Assembly (NCBI RefSeq): GCF_013376045.1
Contig: NZ_JABMJG010000005.1
Location: forward strand, 194,080 to 258,079
Source of the DNA: Variovorax sp. SG517
GTDB taxonomy: Bacteria; Pseudomonadota; Gammaproteobacteria; Burkholderiales; Burkholderiaceae_C
Length of the DNA stretch: 64,000 nucleotides
Reading direction: 5' to 3'
Shown here piece after piece: positions 47,264 through 55,613 of the stretch. The notes below the pieces were generated by a model. That model did no database searches, was not told the DNA's origin, and worked only from the letters and a program-made list of their open reading frames with translations. Each line of letters opens with the position of its first letter. The first letter of the stretch is position 1. Made by a program: the position numbers and the translations under genes.

Positions 47264-48058
47264 CTATCTGCGTCCCACCAGCACGCGGTCGAGCCCGTAC
47301 ACGCGGTCGAGCAGCACCATCGCGAAGGCCGTCACCGCCACCATCAGCGCCGACACGGCGGCCATCAGCGGGTCGATGGATTCGGTCGCATACATGTACA
47401 TGCGCACCGGCAGCGTCACGGTGCTCGGCGAGGTGACGAAGATCGACATCGTCACTTCGTCGAAGCTGTTGATGAACGACAGCATCCAGCCGCCAGTCAC
47501 GCCCGGCAGGATCATCGGCAGCGTGATGCGGCGGAACACCGTGGCCTGGCTCGCGCCCAGCGAGAGCGCGGCCTGCTCGGCGCTGCGGTCGAAGCCCACC
47601 AGCGCCGCCACCACCAGCCGCAGCGTGTAGGGCGTGACGATGAGCGCATGCGCCAGCACCAGCCAGCCGAAGCTGCCCGTGCCGCCCACCAGCGAGAACA
47701 GGCGCAGCAGCGCCACGCCCAGCACCAGGTGCGGAACGATCAGCGGTGACAGGAACAGGCCGTTCAAGAAGTCGCGCCCCGGAAACTCGTAGCGCGTGAT
47801 CGCCATGCCGGCCGGCACCGCCAGCAGCGTCGCGATGGTGGCCGAACTCAGCGCGAGCCACAGGCTGTTCCAGAACGACTGCACGAAGTCGGGGTGCGCG
47901 AACACCGCCTCGAACCAGCGCAGCGAGAAATGCGTGGTCGGGATGGTCAGCGTGTTCTCGGGCGTGAACGCCACCACGCACACCACCACCAGCGGCGCCA
48001 GCATGAAGACGATGACGAGCGCGTTGAACGCGAGGGCGATGGGGCCGTTCTTGTTCAT
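47264..48058 (-). CDS. ABC transporter permease (PotC-like)
   Basis: A 264-residue inner-membrane permease with six helices. The coupling segment AEQAALSLGASQATVFRRIT (EAA loop) contacts the ATPase, and FINSFDEVTMSIFVTSPSTV is the typical PotC region. It forms a heterodimer with the next upstream permease. Its stop codon abuts the start of the [2Fe-2S] subunit. Confidence 0.9.
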   Translation of the reverse strand: MNKNGPIALAFNALVIVFMLAPLVVVCVVAFTPENTLTIPTTHFSLRWFEAVFAHPDFVQSFWNSLWLALSSATIATLLAVPAGMAITRYEFPGRDFLNGLFLSPLIVPHLVLGVALLRLFSLVGGTGSFGWLVLAHALIVTPYTLRLVVAALVGFDRSAEQAALSLGASQATVFRRITLPMILPGVTGGWMLSFINSFDEVTMSIFVTSPSTVTLPVRMYMYATESIDPLMAAVSALMVAVTAFAMVLLDRVYGLDRVLVGRR

Positions 48059-48062
48059 CGGT

Positions 48063-48923
48063 TCACCCCAATGCCTTCTTGTAGCGGCCTTCGACCAGGC
48101 GGTTGTAGCTGAGCATCACAGCCAGGTTGGCGACGAGCAGCACCAGCGCCACAGCAGCACCCAGTGGCCAGTTGAGTTCGCTCAGGTACTCGTCGTAGAC
48201 GATGGTTGCGACCATCTTCAGCCGCCGGCCGCCCAGCAGCCCCGGAATCGCGAAGGAGCTCGCCGCCAGCCCGAAGACGATCAGGCTGCCCGAGAGAATG
48301 CCCGGCATCACCTGCGGCAGCACGATGCGCCGCAGCGTGGTGAAGGGCGTGGCGTTGAGCGACAGGGCCGCGTTCTCCACGCCGGGGTCGAGCTTCTGCA
48401 GCGAGGTCCACACCGGGATCACCATGAAGGGCAGCATCACGTGCACCAGCGCGATGACCACCGCCGCGCTGGTGTAGAGGATCTTCACCGGCCCTATGCC
48501 CACGAGTTGCAGCAGCCCGTTCACCGCGCCCTCGGGGCCCAGCAGCATGCTCCAGCCGAAGGCCCGCACCACCACCGACACCAGCAGCGGCGCCAGCACC
48601 ACCAGCAGCAGCACCGAGCGCCACGGGTTGCGCATGCGGCTGAGCACATACGCTTCGGGCGCGCCGATCAGCACGCAGATCAGCGTGACCAGCGCCGAGA
48701 CCCAGAAGGTGCGCCAGAAGATGCCGAGGTAGTACGAATCGGAGAACACCAGCGCGTAGTGCGCGAGCGTGAACTCGCCCGACTTCGGTCCGGTGGCCGG
48801 GTCGTAGACGTTGAACGACAGCACGGCGGTGAGCCCGAGCGGCACCAGCAGCAGCACCGTGAACAGCAGCAGCGCGGGGCCGGAGAGCCACCACGGCGTG
48901 GCCTTGCTCTTCGAAGTGCTCAT
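48063..48923 (-). CDS. ABC transporter permease (PotB-like)
   Basis: A 286-residue inner-membrane permease. After a short cytoplasmic N-terminus come six helices and the EAA loop VENAALSLNATPFTTLRRIV. The start overlaps the ATPase stop (ATGA) and the stop lies 4 nt before the partner permease start. It is the second gene of the Pot-type operon. Confidence 0.9.
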   Translation of the reverse strand: MSTSKSKATPWWLSGPALLLFTVLLLVPLGLTAVLSFNVYDPATGPKSGEFTLAHYALVFSDSYYLGIFWRTFWVSALVTLICVLIGAPEAYVLSRMRNPWRSVLLLVVLAPLLVSVVVRAFGWSMLLGPEGAVNGLLQLVGIGPVKILYTSAAVVIALVHVMLPFMVIPVWTSLQKLDPGVENAALSLNATPFTTLRRIVLPQVMPGILSGSLIVFGLAASSFAIPGLLGGRRLKMVATIVYDEYLSELNWPLGAAVALVLLVANLAVMLSYNRLVEGRYKKALG

Positions 48924-49993
48924 GCCGCGACAGCCTTTTCATCGGCCGGCAGCAGCCGCATGCAGTGCGCCGGCCAGTCGATGCCGGTGCGGCTGCCTTC
49001 GGCGAGCGCCTCGCGCCCGTCGTTGGGGCTCAGCACCATGAGCTCGCCGACCGAAGTCGCCACGCGGTAGAGCCACTGGCTGCCGAGGAAGAAACGCTCC
49101 AGCACCTCGCCGTCGATGCGGCCGCTACCCGGCGCCACCAGTTGGAGCTTCTCGGGCCGCACGCTCAGCAGCGCGCCCGCGTTCAGGTCGAAGCCGGTGT
49201 CGTCCACGTCGAGCGAGAGCGCGCCCACCTCCACGCAGGTGCGGCCGGGGCCGCTGCCCGACACGCGGCAGTCCAGCAGGTTGGCCTTGCCGACGAAGGT
49301 GGAGATGAAGCGCGTGCCCGGATGCTCGTACACGCGCTGCGGATGGTCGATCTGCGTGGCGCGGCCGCCTTCCATCACCACCACGCGGTCGCTGATCGAC
49401 ATGGCCTCGCTCTGGTCGTGCGTGACCATCACCGTGGTGGTGCCGACCTTGCGCTGGATCTGGCGCAGCTCGAACTGCATCTCCTCGCGCAGCTTGGCGT
49501 CGAGGTTCGACAGCGGCTCGTCCAGCAGCAGCACCGGCGGCTCGATCACCAGTGCGCGCGCCAGCGCCACGCGCTGCCGCTGGCCGCCCGAAAGCTCGCG
49601 CGGGTAGCGCGCGGCGTGCTGCTCGAGGTGCACCAGCGCCAGCGCCTGCTTCACGCGCTCGGTGCGCTCCGCCCTGGGCATCTTGCGCATCTCGAGGCCG
49701 AAGCTCACGTTGTCGGCCACCGTCATGTGCGGGAAGAGGGCGTAGGTCTGGAACACGATGCCCAGCCCGCGCGTGTTGGCCTTGGCGTGCGTGATGTCCT
49801 TGCCCGCGAGCTCGATGCGGCCGCCGCTCACCGCCTCGAAGCCCGCGATCATCTGGAGCGTGGTCGTCTTGCCGCAGCCCGAGGGACCGAGCAGCGAGAC
49901 GAACTCGCCCTTTTCCACCGAGAGATTCATGTCCGTCACCGCACGGGTGGCGCCATAGAACTTGGTCACGTCGGTGAGCCGCAGGAATGACAT
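48920..49993 (-). CDS. ABC transporter ATPase (PotA-like)
   Basis: A 357-residue ATPase. It has Walker A LGPSGCGKTT, signature ELSGGQRQRVALARAL, Walker B PVLLLDEPLSNLDAKLREEM and VTHDQSEAMSISDRV. A C-terminal OB-type regulatory domain (TOBE; ALLSVRPEKLQL) completes the polyamine/iron-type layout. ATG 49993 starts the real protein MSFLRLTDVTKFYGATRAVT; longer readings were rejected. It is the first gene of the seven-gene operon, opposite an IclR regulator. Confidence 0.93.
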   Translation of the reverse strand: MSFLRLTDVTKFYGATRAVTDMNLSVEKGEFVSLLGPSGCGKTTTLQMIAGFEAVSGGRIELAGKDITHAKANTRGLGIVFQTYALFPHMTVADNVSFGLEMRKMPRAERTERVKQALALVHLEQHAARYPRELSGGQRQRVALARALVIEPPVLLLDEPLSNLDAKLREEMQFELRQIQRKVGTTTVMVTHDQSEAMSISDRVVVMEGGRATQIDHPQRVYEHPGTRFISTFVGKANLLDCRVSGSGPGRTCVEVGALSLDVDDTGFDLNAGALLSVRPEKLQLVAPGSGRIDGEVLERFFLGSQWLYRVATSVGELMVLSPNDGREALAEGSRTGIDWPAHCMRLLPADEKAVAA

Positions 49994-50119
49994 GGAACGG
50001 GCCTTTCTTCGGGGGCGAAAAGATGGCTTGAGGCACCTTGCTTCGACTTGGTGCGGGCCATGGACAGCTTGCTGTTCTTGATTCACTCTATTGCAACGAT
50101 TGAGCCAGATCGCCTCGGG

Positions 50120-50168
50120 TATTCCACTAATCAGAATATTTCTTTAATTTATTCCGTTCAACGGAATA
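50120..50168. promoter_or_regulatory. Two 19-bp IclR-type operators
   Basis: A perfect 19-bp palindrome TATTCCGTTCAACGGAATA occupies 50150-50168. A weaker 19-bp relative with the same outer arms TATTC/GAATA lies at 50120-50138. Their centres are 30 bp apart (three helical turns). The AT-rich gap separates the ABC/dehydrogenase operon (start 49993) from the IclR gene (start 50211). AGGAGG at 50200-50205 is the ribosome site of the latter. Confidence 0.65.
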
Positions 50169-50210
50169 TGATGAGCGCGGTCGATCAATCGAATTCCGCA
50201 GGAGGAAGGT

Positions 50211-51101
50211 ATGGAGAGCTCTTCGGCGAACACCCCGGCCGGCGCAGGGGCGGGCGCGGCGGCCAGCGGCGGCGTGCCGCGCGTCTTTTCGGTGATCCGC
50301 GCGCTCGGTGCGGTGCAGGCCGAAGGCGGCCGCGTGACACAGATCGCACGATCCGTGGGCCTCACCCAGGCCACCACGCACCGGCTGCTGCAGTCGCTCA
50401 TGGCCGAAGGCATGGTCGAGCAGGACGAGCGCAGCAAGCTCTACCGCCTGAGCATCGATTTCTTCGCGCTGGCCGCGAGCGCCGGCAATCCCGGCGACCT
50501 GCGCTCCATCTGCCGCCCCGTGCTGCTGCGCCTGTGCGCGAGCCTCGGCGACAGCATCTTCCTGCTGGCGCGCAGCGGCTTCGACGCCGTGTGCCTTGAC
50601 AGGAGCGAAGGGCCCTTTCCCATCCGCTCCTTCACCGGCGACATCGGCGGGCGCATCGCGCTGGGCGTGGGGCAGGGCGCGCTCGCGATCCTGGCCTTCC
50701 TGCCCGAGGCCGAGCGCGAGGAGGTGATCCGCTTCAATCTCTCGCGCGTGCGCGAGTACGGCGTGTACGACGAGGTCTACCTGCGCACCGAGATCGAGCG
50801 CGTTCGCCAGGCGGGCTACGCGGGCCGCAACACCGGCCTGCTCGAAGGCATGGCCGGCGTGGCCGTGCCCATCCTCGACCGCGAAGGCCGCGCGGTGGCG
50901 GCGCTCAGCGTGGGCACCATCGCCGACCGGCTCAACGCCGACCGCATGCCGACGGTGGTGGAGCTGCTCAAACGCGAGGCGGCGGCGATCGGGCCGAGGA
51001 TCAATCCCTTCGATGCGACGCTGAGGCGGCCGGCGCAGAGCCTGGCGAGTTCGCCGGCGGGGCAGAAGATTCCTTTGCCCGAGGCCTCGGGGCCGGGTTG
51101 A
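50211..51101 (+). CDS. IclR-family transcriptional regulator
   Basis: A 296-residue regulator. The HTH reads RVFSVIRALGAVQAEGGRVT, IARSVGLTQATTHRLLQSLM and EGMVEQDE. The effector domain has RSFTGDIGGRIALGVGQGAL and GMAGVAVPILDREGRAVAAL. The ATG has a strong AGGAGG ribosome site. It is divergent from the Pot/HcnABC-like operon, with two probable operators between, so it most likely represses that operon until the substrate appears. Confidence 0.92.
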   Translation: MESSSANTPAGAGAGAAASGGVPRVFSVIRALGAVQAEGGRVTQIARSVGLTQATTHRLLQSLMAEGMVEQDERSKLYRLSIDFFALAASAGNPGDLRSICRPVLLRLCASLGDSIFLLARSGFDAVCLDRSEGPFPIRSFTGDIGGRIALGVGQGALAILAFLPEAEREEVIRFNLSRVREYGVYDEVYLRTEIERVRQAGYAGRNTGLLEGMAGVAVPILDREGRAVAALSVGTIADRLNADRMPTVVELLKREAAAIGPRINPFDATLRRPAQSLASSPAGQKIPLPEASGPG

Positions 51102-51115
51102 GCAAGGAGCCGACC

Positions 51116-51535
51116 ATGAACAACCCCTCGATCCTCTACCCCGTCTTCGCCCTCGCGGCCCTCACCGGCATGGTGCTGCTGCTCATCCCCTTCACGCGCG
51201 TGCGCGCCGTGCTGCGCCGCGAAGTCCGGGCGGCCGACTTCAGGCTGGGCGAGTCGGCTGCGGTTCCGGACGCCGTGCGCATTCCCAACCGCAACTACAT
51301 GAACCTGTTGGAGCTGCCGATGCTGTTCTATGTGGTGTGCCTGGTCTTCTACGTGGCGGCGCAGCCAACGCCCGCGGCGGTGTGGCTGGCCTGGGCCTAC
51401 GTGGGGCTGCGGGCGCTGCACAGCGCGGTGCACCTGACCTACAACCACGTGCTGCACCGGCTGGGCGTGTTCGCGGCGAGCAATGTGGTGTTGGTCGCGC
51501 TGTGGATCCTGGCGGCCGCCCGGTTGGTGCGCTAG
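51116..51535 (+). CDS. MAPEG-family membrane protein
   Basis: A 139-residue protein with four membrane helices. The pattern RIPNRNYMNLLELPMLFYVV (RNxxNxxE-type) and the last-helix region are those of MAPEG proteins (membrane-associated eicosanoid/glutathione). AAGGAG lies 6 nt before ATG 51116. It follows the IclR gene by 14 nt and may be cotranscribed. Bacterial MAPEG proteins mostly lack a known substrate. Confidence 0.85.
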   Translation: MNNPSILYPVFALAALTGMVLLLIPFTRVRAVLRREVRAADFRLGESAAVPDAVRIPNRNYMNLLELPMLFYVVCLVFYVAAQPTPAAVWLAWAYVGLRALHSAVHLTYNHVLHRLGVFAASNVVLVALWILAAARLVR

Positions 51536-51684
51536 GCGCACGTCAACGGCCCGGGATCCTTCCTGAAACGCATCAGGTCCTTCCATATTTTCATTAGGCA
51601 ATCGGGCGGGATTCGCTGATATTGGCCGGATCAGGCCTCCCGCTGCCTTCCCGTGTTTCCCTTCATCTGTCCCCCGGAGCGCTC

Positions 51685-53223
51685 ATGTCCGAAGCCCAAA
51701 CCTCTCTTCCCGTCGCCACCGAAGTCGAACAGCTGCTGCAGCGCCTGGGCGTGCCCCGCCTGGCCCACACCGGCGGCGAGCTGACGGTGCGTTCGCCCGT
51801 CAGCGGCGAGGTGGTGGCGCAGGTGTCGCAGACCACGCCGGCCGAGGCCACGGCGGTGATCGGCCGCGCGCACGAGGCCTTCAAGGCCTGGCGCAACGTG
51901 CCGGCGCCGCGCCGCGGCGAGCTGGTGCGCCTGCTGGGCGAAGAGCTGCGCGCCGCCAAGGCCGACCTGGGCCGCCTCGTCACGCTGGAGGCCGGCAAGA
52001 TCCCCTCCGAGGGCGCGGGCGAGGTGCAGGAGATGATCGACATCTGCGACTTCGCGGTCGGCCTCTCGCGCCAGATCTACGGCCTTACGCTGGCTACCGA
52101 GCGCGCCGAGCACCGCATGATGGAAACCTGGCACCCGCTGGGCGTGTGCGGCGTGATCTCGGCCTTCAACTTCCCGGTGGCCGTGTGGTCGTGGAACGCG
52201 GCGCTGGCGCTGGTGTGCGGCGACCCGGTGGTGTGGAAGCCCTCCGAGAAGACGCCGCTGACCGCGCTGGCCGTGCATGCCATCGCGCAGCGCGCCCTCG
52301 AGCGTTTCGGCGATGCGCCCCAAGGCCTGCTGGGCCTGCTGCTGGGCCAGCGCGACATCGGCGAGGTGCTGGTGGACGACCACCGCGTGCCCGTTCTCTC
52401 GGCCACCGGCTCGACCGCCATGGGCCGCCAGGTGGGGCCGAAGCTGGCCGCGCGCTTCGCCCGCGCCATCCTGGAACTCGGCGGCAACAACGCCGCCATC
52501 GTCACGCCCTCGGCCGACCTCGACCTCGCGCTGCGCGGCATCGCCTTCGCCGCGATGGGCACGGCCGGCCAGCGCTGCACCACGCTGCGGCGCCTCTTCG
52601 TGCACGAGAGCGTGTACGACCAGCTGGTGCCCAAGCTTGCCAAGGTCTACGGCAACGTACAGGTGGGCGATCCGCGCGAGGCCGGCACGCTGGTCGGTCC
52701 GCTGATCGACCGCGCGGCCTTCGACGGCATGCAGAAGGCGCTCTCCGAAAGCCGCGAGATCGGCGCCAAGGTGCACGGCGGCCAGCGCGTGGAGGGTATC
52801 GGCACGAGCGACGCCTACTACGTGCGCCCCGCGCTGGTGGAGCTGAAGTCGCATGAGGGCCCCGTGCTGCGCGAGACCTTCGCGCCCATCCTCTACGTGG
52901 TGCGCTACAGCTCGCTCGACGAGGCCATCGAGCAGCACAACGCGGTGGGCGCGGGCCTGTCGTCGTCGATCTTCACGCTGAACATGCGCGAGGCCGAGCG
53001 CTTCATGTCGAGCTCGGGCTCCGACTGCGGCATCGCCAACGTCAACATCGGCCCGAGCGGCGCCGAGATCGGCGGTGCCTTCGGCGGCGAGAAGGAAACC
53101 GGCGGCGGACGCGAGGCCGGCTCCGACAGCTGGAAGGCGTACATGCGCCGCGCCACCAACACCATCAACTACTCGACCGCGCTGCCCCTCGCGCAGGGCG
53201 TGACCTTCGACATCGGCGACTGA
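51685..53223 (+). CDS. amaB: ALDH7-type aldehyde dehydrogenase (probable L-aminoadipate-semialdehyde dehydrogenase)
   Basis: A 512-residue NAD-dependent aldehyde dehydrogenase. Catalytic Asn162 (SAFNFPVAVW), Glu264 (LELGGNN) and Cys298 (TAGQRCTTLRR) are present. The C-terminal SGSDCGIANVNIGPSGAEIG, then GGEKETGGGREAGSDSWKAY, is the hallmark of ALDH7/antiquitin (AmaB). That enzyme oxidises aminoadipate semialdehyde in the pipecolate branch of lysine catabolism. Downstream genes for an amino-acid receptor, an aminotransferase and a TPP enzyme agree with amino-acid breakdown. Confidence 0.85.
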   Translation: MSEAQTSLPVATEVEQLLQRLGVPRLAHTGGELTVRSPVSGEVVAQVSQTTPAEATAVIGRAHEAFKAWRNVPAPRRGELVRLLGEELRAAKADLGRLVTLEAGKIPSEGAGEVQEMIDICDFAVGLSRQIYGLTLATERAEHRMMETWHPLGVCGVISAFNFPVAVWSWNAALALVCGDPVVWKPSEKTPLTALAVHAIAQRALERFGDAPQGLLGLLLGQRDIGEVLVDDHRVPVLSATGSTAMGRQVGPKLAARFARAILELGGNNAAIVTPSADLDLALRGIAFAAMGTAGQRCTTLRRLFVHESVYDQLVPKLAKVYGNVQVGDPREAGTLVGPLIDRAAFDGMQKALSESREIGAKVHGGQRVEGIGTSDAYYVRPALVELKSHEGPVLRETFAPILYVVRYSSLDEAIEQHNAVGAGLSSSIFTLNMREAERFMSSSGSDCGIANVNIGPSGAEIGGAFGGEKETGGGREAGSDSWKAYMRRATNTINYSTALPLAQGVTFDIGD

Positions 53224-53324
53224 CCGATCGCTTTCCGGACTGCCCGGGCCTGCCGCTTCGCGCGGCGAGGCGGGCAGCCGCATGCCTTCACTGCAACCAG
53301 AACCACAACCAGGAGACAGAAGAA

Positions 53325-54230
53325 ATGAGGATTTCCTTCAAGGCCATCGCCGCAGCAGCCGGCCTGCTCGTGTTTTCGTTCGGCGCCACCGCGCAGACCG
53401 CCGCCACCGCCGGCACGCTCGACAAGATCAAGTCCAGCGGCAAGGTGGTGCTGGGCGTGCGCGAGGCCTCGCCGCCCATGGCCTACATGCTGGGCGCGGG
53501 CGAGAAGTACGTGGGCTACCACGTCGAGCTGTGCGAGCGCGTGCTGAAGGAGATCGCGCCGCAGGCGAAGCTGGAGTACATGGCCGTGACCGCGCAGAAC
53601 ACGATTCCGCTGGTGCAGAACGGCACGCTCGACATCGGCTGCGGCCCCACCACCAACAACACCGCGCGCCAACAGCAGGTGGCCTTCGCGCTCACCACCT
53701 ACGTGAGCGAGGTGCGCATGGCCACCAGGGTCGACTCGGGCATCGCCAACCTCGACCAGCTCGCGGGCCGCAACGTTTCGGCCTCCACCGGCACCACCGC
53801 GGTGCAGCTGCTGCGCAAGCGCGAGCGGGCGCAGAACGTCTCGTACAACACCATGCTCGGCAAGGACCATCTCGAGAGCTTCCTCCTGATGGAGTCGGGC
53901 CGCGCCGATGCCTTCGTGCTCGACGACAACCTGCTGGCCGGGATCATCGCCAACTCGAAGAACCCCTCGGCCTACCGCATCGTGGGCGAGCCGCTGGGCT
54001 CGGAGCCGATCGCGCTGCTGTTCCGCAAGGACGACCCGGCCTTCAAGTCGGCGGTGGACGACTCGCTGCGCCGCATGATGAAGAGCGGCGAGCTCGAGAA
54101 GATCTACACCAAGTGGTTCGTCGCGGCCATCCCGCCGAAGAACACCAGCCTGAACCTGCCGATGAGCGCGACGCTGAAGCAGCTCATCGCCGAACCCAAC
54201 GACAAGCCGCTGGAGGCCTACGCCAAGTGA
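53325..54230 (+). CDS. Amino-acid ABC transporter substrate-binding protein (GltI-like)
   Basis: A 301-residue secreted receptor. The signal peptide (FKAIAAAAGLLVFSFGATAQ) is followed by a type II amino-acid-binding fold: LDKIKSSGKVVLGVREASPP, VGYHVELCERVL, NGTLDIGCGPTTNNTARQQQ. It resembles glutamate/aspartate receptors (GltI/AatJ). No permease or ATPase gene is adjacent, so it must use another transporter's membrane parts. Its stop overlaps the aminotransferase start. AGGAGA precedes ATG 53325. Confidence 0.87.
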   Translation: MRISFKAIAAAAGLLVFSFGATAQTAATAGTLDKIKSSGKVVLGVREASPPMAYMLGAGEKYVGYHVELCERVLKEIAPQAKLEYMAVTAQNTIPLVQNGTLDIGCGPTTNNTARQQQVAFALTTYVSEVRMATRVDSGIANLDQLAGRNVSASTGTTAVQLLRKRERAQNVSYNTMLGKDHLESFLLMESGRADAFVLDDNLLAGIIANSKNPSAYRIVGEPLGSEPIALLFRKDDPAFKSAVDDSLRRMMKSGELEKIYTKWFVAAIPPKNTSLNLPMSATLKQLIAEPNDKPLEAYAK

Positions 54231-55456
54231 CCGCCGATACCGCCACCTCCATTGCCTTCGAGCCCGCGCAGCGCATACGCGCCATCGGCGTCTCGGAGAT
54301 CCTGCGCATCACCGACCACGCCAACGCGCTCAAGCGCGCCGGCCGCCCGGTGATCGTGCTGGGCGCGGGCGAGCCCGACTTCGACACGCCGCAGAACGTG
54401 CGCGACGCCGCCGTGCAGGCCATCGGCAGAGGCGACACGCGCTACACCGTGCTCGACGGCAGCCCGGCGATGAAGGCGGCGGTGCAGCTCAAGTTCAGGC
54501 GCGACAACGCCCTCGACTTCGCGCTCGACGAGATCAGCGTGAGCGCAGGCGCCAAGCAGGTGATCTTCAACGCGCTGATGGCCAGCCTGGACCCGGGCGA
54601 CGAAGTCATCCTGCCCGCGCCGTACTGGACCTCTTACGCCGACATCGTGCAGATCTGCGGCGGCGTGCCGGTGCCCGTGGCCGGCACCGAGGCCAACGGC
54701 TTCCGGCTCGACGCCGCGCAGCTCGAGGCGGCGATCACGCCGCGCACGCGCTGGCTGTTCCTGAACTCGCCCTCGAACCCGAGCGGCGCGGCCTACAGCG
54801 CCGACCAGCTCAAGCCGCTGTGCGAGGTGCTGCTGCGCCATCCGCGGGTCTGGGTGCTGGCGGACGACATCTACGAACACATCCTCTACGACGGATTGGC
54901 CTTCGCCACGCCGGTGGCGGTGGAGCCGCGGCTGCGCGAACGCACGCTGACGGTGAACGGCGTGTCCAAGGCCTATGCGATGACCGGCTGGCGCGTGGGC
55001 TACGGCGCCGGTCCGCGCGCACTGATCGCTGCCATGGCCGTGGTGCAGAGCCAGACCACGTCCTGCCCCTCGTCGATCAGCCAGGCAGCCGCCATCGAGG
55101 CGCTGACCGGGCCGCAGGACATCGTGGCCCAGCGCTGCGCCGACTTCCAGGCGCGGCGCGACTTCGTGGTCGCCGCGCTGAACCGCGCGCCGGGGCTGCA
55201 CTGCCGCGTGCCCGAAGGCGCGTTCTATACCTTCGCGAGCTGCGCCGGTGTGCTCGGCAGGCGGACGCGCGGCGGCATGCTGCTGCAGACCGACAGCGAT
55301 TTCTGCCGCTACCTGCTGCAGGACTTCGAGGTGGCGGTGGTGCCGGGCAGCGTGTTCGGGCTGGCGCCGTATTTCCGCATTTCGTATGCGACCTCGATGG
55401 CGCAGCTGGAAGAGGCATGCAAGCGCATCCAGGCTGCCTGCGAGGCGCTGGAATGA
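54227..55456 (+). CDS. Class I PLP-dependent aminotransferase
   Basis: A 409-residue fold-type I enzyme. The PLP lysine is Lys248 (VNGVSKAYAMTGWRVGY). Other PLP contacts include Asn184 (SPSNPSG), Asp213/Tyr216 (ADDIYEH) and Arg256. GEPDFDTP near the N-terminus is typical of the aspartate-aminotransferase family. It starts at GTG 54227, overlapping the receptor stop (GTGA). The substrate is unknown; the neighbouring amino-acid receptor and ALDH7 suggest an amino acid of the lysine or aspartate type. Confidence 0.87.
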   Translation: MTADTATSIAFEPAQRIRAIGVSEILRITDHANALKRAGRPVIVLGAGEPDFDTPQNVRDAAVQAIGRGDTRYTVLDGSPAMKAAVQLKFRRDNALDFALDEISVSAGAKQVIFNALMASLDPGDEVILPAPYWTSYADIVQICGGVPVPVAGTEANGFRLDAAQLEAAITPRTRWLFLNSPSNPSGAAYSADQLKPLCEVLLRHPRVWVLADDIYEHILYDGLAFATPVAVEPRLRERTLTVNGVSKAYAMTGWRVGYGAGPRALIAAMAVVQSQTTSCPSSISQAAAIEALTGPQDIVAQRCADFQARRDFVVAALNRAPGLHCRVPEGAFYTFASCAGVLGRRTRGGMLLQTDSDFCRYLLQDFEVAVVPGSVFGLAPYFRISYATSMAQLEEACKRIQAACEALE

Positions 55457-55466
55457 ACCCGCTTTT

Positions 55467-55580
55467 CTCCTTCCCCCGCTGGGGGAGGGCAGGGGTGGGG
55501 GCAGGCGGCGTATCCGGTGCCGCGGGCTTTTCCATCGCCGCTTGCCCCCATCCCAACCTTCCCCCAGAGGGGGAAGGAGC
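55467..55580. repeat. Palindromic intergenic repeat (cttcccccgctggggg type), copy 3
   Basis: The third copy of the nested hairpin, starting ctccttcccccgctggggga and ending cttcccccagagggggaagg. It lies between the aminotransferase and TPP-enzyme genes, so again inside a likely operon. The arm sequences are nearly identical to those at 6380-6494. Confidence 0.72.
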
Positions 55581-55613
55581 GATACCCGACACCTTCATCA
55601 CATCGGAAAACCC

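Noticed and set aside
43315..49993. Hydrogen cyanide synthase
   Set aside because: The three subunits share the HcnABC layout, but linkage to an ABC importer and an IclR regulator points to catabolism; opine or imino-acid dehydrogenase is more likely.
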